This document shows, one piece after another, positions 5,231-7,641 of a DNA stretch of 7,641 bases. Numbering within the stretch: the stretch's first letter is position 1; each line of letters opens with the position of its first letter. Location: positions 1-7,641 of the forward strand of contig RFJS01000175.1 of assembly GCA_003694825.1 (NCBI GenBank). Reading direction: 5' to 3'. The notes beneath the pieces are model-generated. The model was not told the origin of the DNA, did not search any database, and worked only from the letters and a program-made list of their open reading frames with translations. The translations under genes were made by a program, and so were the position numbers. This stretch comes from Verrucomicrobiota bacterium (GTDB lineage Bacteria; Verrucomicrobiota; Verrucomicrobiia; Opitutales; Opitutaceae).

Positions 5231-6334
5231 ATGGCGGAGCACGACCAGTCCAGCAAAACCGAGGAACCGACGGCGAAGCGGCTGGCGGACGCGTTTGCCG
5301 AGGGGCAGTTCGCGCAATCGCCGGATGTCGGCATTGCCTTCGGCCTGGCGGCGGCGTTTTGCATCATTGTCTTCGCGATGCCCGGAGTCGCCGCGCGCGT
5401 GGTGGGCGTGAGCCAGTCGGTTTTCGGGCATCTGGAGGAATATGACGTCACGCCGGTGGCTTTCTCGCGCGGCGTGATGGAGGGGGTGGCACTGCTCGGC
5501 GAACTGTTGGCGCCGATTGCGGGCGGCGCGCTTTTCGCCGGCGTGCTCGCCTCCGGCCTGCAGAGCGGTTTCCGGGTGACGCCGAAGGTGCTGGGGTTCA
5601 AGTGGAACCGCCTCTCTCCGGCGAGTGGAATCAAGCGCATCATCTCCGCGCGGGTGCTGGTGACCTTCGGTATCGATTTTCTCAAACTCTCGGCGCTGAC
5701 CGGCATTCTCTATGCCGCCGTGCGCAAGCTGATGCGCGATCCGATCTTCTACACGCCGGTCGACATCACGCACGTGGGCGAGTTTCTCGCCGACAGCACG
5801 GTCTATGTGCTCACGCGGCTGCTGGTGGCCTGCACGGCGGTCGCGATCATCAGCTACGCCTATCAGTGGCGCAAGACGCGCAAGGAGCTGATGATGACCC
5901 GCGAGGAGGTGAAGCAGGAGCGCAAGAACGCCGAAGTCGATCCGCAGATCAAGAACGCGCAGCGTGCCCTCGCGCGGCGCCTGCTTCAGAAGCAGATGCT
6001 CGAGGCGGTGCCGACCGCCGATGTCGTCGTGACGAATCCGACGCACTTCGCCGTGGCCTTGAAGTATGAGCGCGGGCGTGACCGGGCGCCGGTCGTGCTG
6101 GCCAAGGGTCGCGATGTCTTTGCCCGCCGCATCAAGGCGCTGGCGGCGCAGCACGAGGTGCCGATGGTCGAAAACAAGCCGGTGGCGCGTGCGCTCTACA
6201 AGTATGGGCAGGTGGGCAAGGAGATCCCGGTTCAGCTTTATCAGGCGGTCGCCGAAATCCTCGGCTTCGTGTACCGCACGCATAAATACTACTTTCATCG
6301 CCTCAAGGCCCGCCGGATGGGCATCAACGTATGA
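5231..6334 (+). CDS. flhB: Flagellar export protein and substrate-specificity switch FlhB
   Basis: FlhB wraps round the export channel and, after autocleavage, switches export from rod/hook to filament substrates. The 367-residue product opens with the family start SSKTEEPTAKRLADAFAEGQ (7–26). It has four membrane helices at about 33–53, 83–112, 142–165 and 190–211. A charged linker follows (TREEVKQERKNAEVDPQIK, 223–241), then the cytoplasmic domain. The autocleavage motif NPTH is intact at residues 269–272 (bases 6035–6046), with cleavage expected between Asn269 and Pro270. Downstream, FAVALKYE (273–280), APVVLAKG (286–293) and VPMVENKPVARALYK (310–324) are conserved. The C-terminal tail is short. 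It begins four bases after fliR and its stop overlaps flhA in ATGA. The preceding genes and FlgE point to flagellar FlhB over injectisome SctU. Confidence 0.96.
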   Translation: MAEHDQSSKTEEPTAKRLADAFAEGQFAQSPDVGIAFGLAAAFCIIVFAMPGVAARVVGVSQSVFGHLEEYDVTPVAFSRGVMEGVALLGELLAPIAGGALFAGVLASGLQSGFRVTPKVLGFKWNRLSPASGIKRIISARVLVTFGIDFLKLSALTGILYAAVRKLMRDPIFYTPVDITHVGEFLADSTVYVLTRLLVACTAVAIISYAYQWRKTRKELMMTREEVKQERKNAEVDPQIKNAQRALARRLLQKQMLEAVPTADVVVTNPTHFAVALKYERGRDRAPVVLAKGRDVFARRIKALAAQHEVPMVENKPVARALYKYGQVGKEIPVQLYQAVAEILGFVYRTHKYYFHRLKARRMGINV

Positions 6335-7641
6335 GCAAGGATTCCCCAGCCCCCACGAAGTCTGTCGCCAGCCGTTTCCTCACGGGGGACGTGCTGATCA
6401 CTGCGGCGCTTTTCGGCACGGTTGTGCTGCTGGTGCTGCCGATGCCGCCGCAGATGCTCGATGTGCTGCTGGCCGCGAGCGTCGGCGCCTCGCTGTTGAT
6501 TCTGCTGGTCATCATCTATGTGAAGGACGCGCCGGAGTTTTCGAGTTTCCCGACAATCCTTCTCGGCGTGACCCTTTTCCGCCTGGGGCTCAATGTCGCC
6601 TCGACGCGCCTGATCCTGCTCGATGGCTACGCCGGCAATGTCATCGAGGCTTTCGGCAGCTTTGTTGTGCGGGACAACTACGTGGTCGGTGCCGTGGTCT
6701 TTCTCATCCTCGTGGTGATCAACTTCGTCGTCATCACCAAGGGCGCCGGGCGCATCGCCGAGGTCGCGGCCCGCTTCACCCTCGATGCGATGCCGGGCAA
6801 ACAGATGGCGATCGACGCTGAGCTGAACGCCGGTCTGATCGACGAGGCCGCGGCGACGGCGCGCCGCACGAAAATTCAGAAAGAGGCCGATTTCTACGGC
6901 GCGATGGATGGTGCGAGCAAGTTTGTGCGCGGCGACGCCATGGCCGGTGTTATCATCACGCTGATCAACGTCGTCGGCGGCATCACCATCGGAGTCGTTC
7001 AGAAGGGCTTTTCGGTGACGCAGGCGATGGAGAAGTTCACCCTGCTGTCCATCGGTGACGGCCTTGTCTCCCAGATTCCGGCGCTGATCGTCTCGCTGGC
7101 GGCCGGCGTGCTGGTCACCCGGACGTCGGATGGCGACAACCTCGGGGCGCACATCACCCGGCAGCTCACCGCGTATCCGCGTGCGATGCTGATCCTCGCC
7201 GGGATGCTGGTGGTCTTCGCGGTCATTCCGGGGATGCCGATGACGCCGTTTCTGATGACGGCGGCGATCGCGGGCGGCGTGGGCCTGGCGCTGCGCAAGC
7301 TCAAGCGGAACGCGGAGCCCGCGGTGGAGGCAATCGGCGCGGTCGCGGCCGGCGCGGGAGCGGCGGGCCAGGCCGCGGGAGCGCTTCCGGCCGGGGAGGG
7401 CGGGGGAGAGGCCGCCGCCTCGCCGCTCGGCGCGGAGTTCGAGAAGATCCTCGAAACGGATCTCTTCGCGATCGAACTCGGCTACAACGTGGTGGCGCTC
7501 GCCGACCGGGCGCAGGGCGGAGACCTGCTCGACCGGATCACGGGCGTGCGCAAGTCGATCGCGCGCGAGCTGGGCCTGGTCATCCCGCCGATCGCGGTGC
7601 GCGACAACCTGGAACTGGATACAAACGAATACCGCTTTCTC
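6331..7641 (+). CDS. flhA: Flagellar export protein FlhA, 3' end beyond window
   Basis: FlhA forms the nonameric export-gate ring whose cytoplasmic domain docks chaperone–substrate complexes. Its membrane domain takes part in coupling export to the proton-motive force. The start ATG overlaps the flhB stop. 437 codons are present, about 60–65% of the usual near-700, with the frame open to the last base. About eight helices span residues 20–322. The FHIPEP signature between helices 4 and 5 covers about 136–167 (VITKGAGRIAEVAARFTLDA, then MPGKQMAID). FVRGDAMAG (198–206) includes Asp202, which appears to correspond to the essential Asp208 of Salmonella FlhA. A low-complexity Ala/Gly linker (330–365) leads to the start of the cytoplasmic domain (DLFAIELGYNVVALAD, 377–392). 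The Shine-Dalgarno site is weak, so translation is probably coupled to flhB. Confidence 0.95.
   Translation, partial: MSKDSPAPTKSVASRFLTGDVLITAALFGTVVLLVLPMPPQMLDVLLAASVGASLLILLVIIYVKDAPEFSSFPTILLGVTLFRLGLNVASTRLILLDGYAGNVIEAFGSFVVRDNYVVGAVVFLILVVINFVVITKGAGRIAEVAARFTLDAMPGKQMAIDAELNAGLIDEAAATARRTKIQKEADFYGAMDGASKFVRGDAMAGVIITLINVVGGITIGVVQKGFSVTQAMEKFTLLSIGDGLVSQIPALIVSLAAGVLVTRTSDGDNLGAHITRQLTAYPRAMLILAGMLVVFAVIPGMPMTPFLMTAAIAGGVGLALRKLKRNAEPAVEAIGAVAAGAGAAGQAAGALPAGEGGGEAAASPLGAEFEKILETDLFAIELGYNVVALADRAQGGDLLDRITGVRKSIARELGLVIPPIAVRDNLELDTNEYRFL

Larger units (their letters stand above)
20..7641 (+). other. Flagellar hook / switch / export-gate operon (right end cut)
   Basis: Ten same-strand flagellar genes run with almost no space between them. 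Junctions: flgE/fliL 36-base gap; fliL/fliM and fliM/fliN 1-base TAATG overlaps; fliN/fliO, fliO/fliP, fliP/fliQ and flhB/flhA 4-base ATGA overlaps; fliQ/fliR and fliR/flhB 4-base gaps. This spacing implies a single transcript with translational coupling. The order matches the widely conserved fliL-M-N-O-P-Q-R-flhB-flhA cluster. motA, motB and flbD, which sit between flgE and fliL in many bacteria, are missing, and no cheY or fliY lies between fliM and fliO. No internal promoter or terminator is apparent. The transcription start lies upstream of the window and its end beyond it. Confidence 0.88.

Noticed and set aside
4596..5411. 271-codon plus-strand frame overlapping fliR and flhB
   Set aside because: It is an out-of-frame reading of two well-recognised genes, Arg/Gly/Ala-rich with no domain. 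The same applies to 5602–6069 and 6066–6821.
5204..6298. 364-codon minus-strand frame opposite flhB
   Set aside because: The sense strand encodes an intact FlhB with its NPTH motif. The antisense product is Arg/His-rich low-complexity sequence typical of GC-rich shadows.
3439..7641. Possibility that the export genes belong to a virulence injectisome (SctRSTUV)
   Set aside because: The same operon contains flgE, fliL, fliM and fliN, and FliO, which has no injectisome counterpart, so the system is flagellar.

Overview
The window is one continuous, tightly packed flagellar operon on the + strand. It carries ten genes, in the order flgE – fliL – fliM – fliN – fliO – fliP – fliQ – fliR – flhB – flhA. 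flgE begins 19 bases into the window, so its promoter lies upstream and out of view. flhA runs off the right edge after 437 codons. No RNA gene, mobile element, CRISPR array, terminator or internal promoter could be supported, and no gap between genes exceeds 36 bases.

The sequence is GC-rich (about 60–65% by eye). The order fliL-M-N-O-P-Q-R-flhB-flhA is the ancestral-type arrangement seen in spirochaetes, many Gram-positive bacteria and several other deep bacterial lineages, not the scattered enterobacterial layout. The proteins look Gram-negative-like: FliO and FliP carry signal peptides, and FliN is a short single SpoA domain instead of the FliY type. A GC-rich diderm outside Gammaproteobacteria, for instance of Verrucomicrobiota or Planctomycetota type, is a guess that the window alone cannot settle.

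Layout: 20–1012 encodes the external hook subunit. 1049–1621 encodes FliL, the stator-associated inner-membrane protein, with an unusual His/Gly linker. 1621–2939 encodes the FliM and FliN parts of the switch (C-ring). 2936–6334 encodes FliO, P, Q, R and FlhB, the assembly factor and core of the type III export gate. 6331–7641 encodes the membrane domain, linker and start of the cytoplasmic domain of FlhA.

The genes work together. FliPQR-FlhB-FlhA form the export apparatus inside the MS ring. FlhB (autocleavage motif NPTH) and FlhA decide when export switches from hook (FlgE) to filament substrates. FliM/FliN form the rotor switch that receives CheY-P. FliL sits by the stators. The motA/motB genes often found between flgE and fliL are absent here.

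Eight of the nine junctions are overlaps of 1 or 4 bases or gaps of 4 bases, implying translational coupling. Clear Shine-Dalgarno sites precede only fliL and fliN. I did not find a new biological system. The observations worth a second look are the His-repeat linker in FliL, the short hook protein, a strand-composition flip along the operon, a low-GC rare-codon patch inside fliO, the placement of strong ribosome binding sites, and the Ala/Gly-rich FlhA linker.
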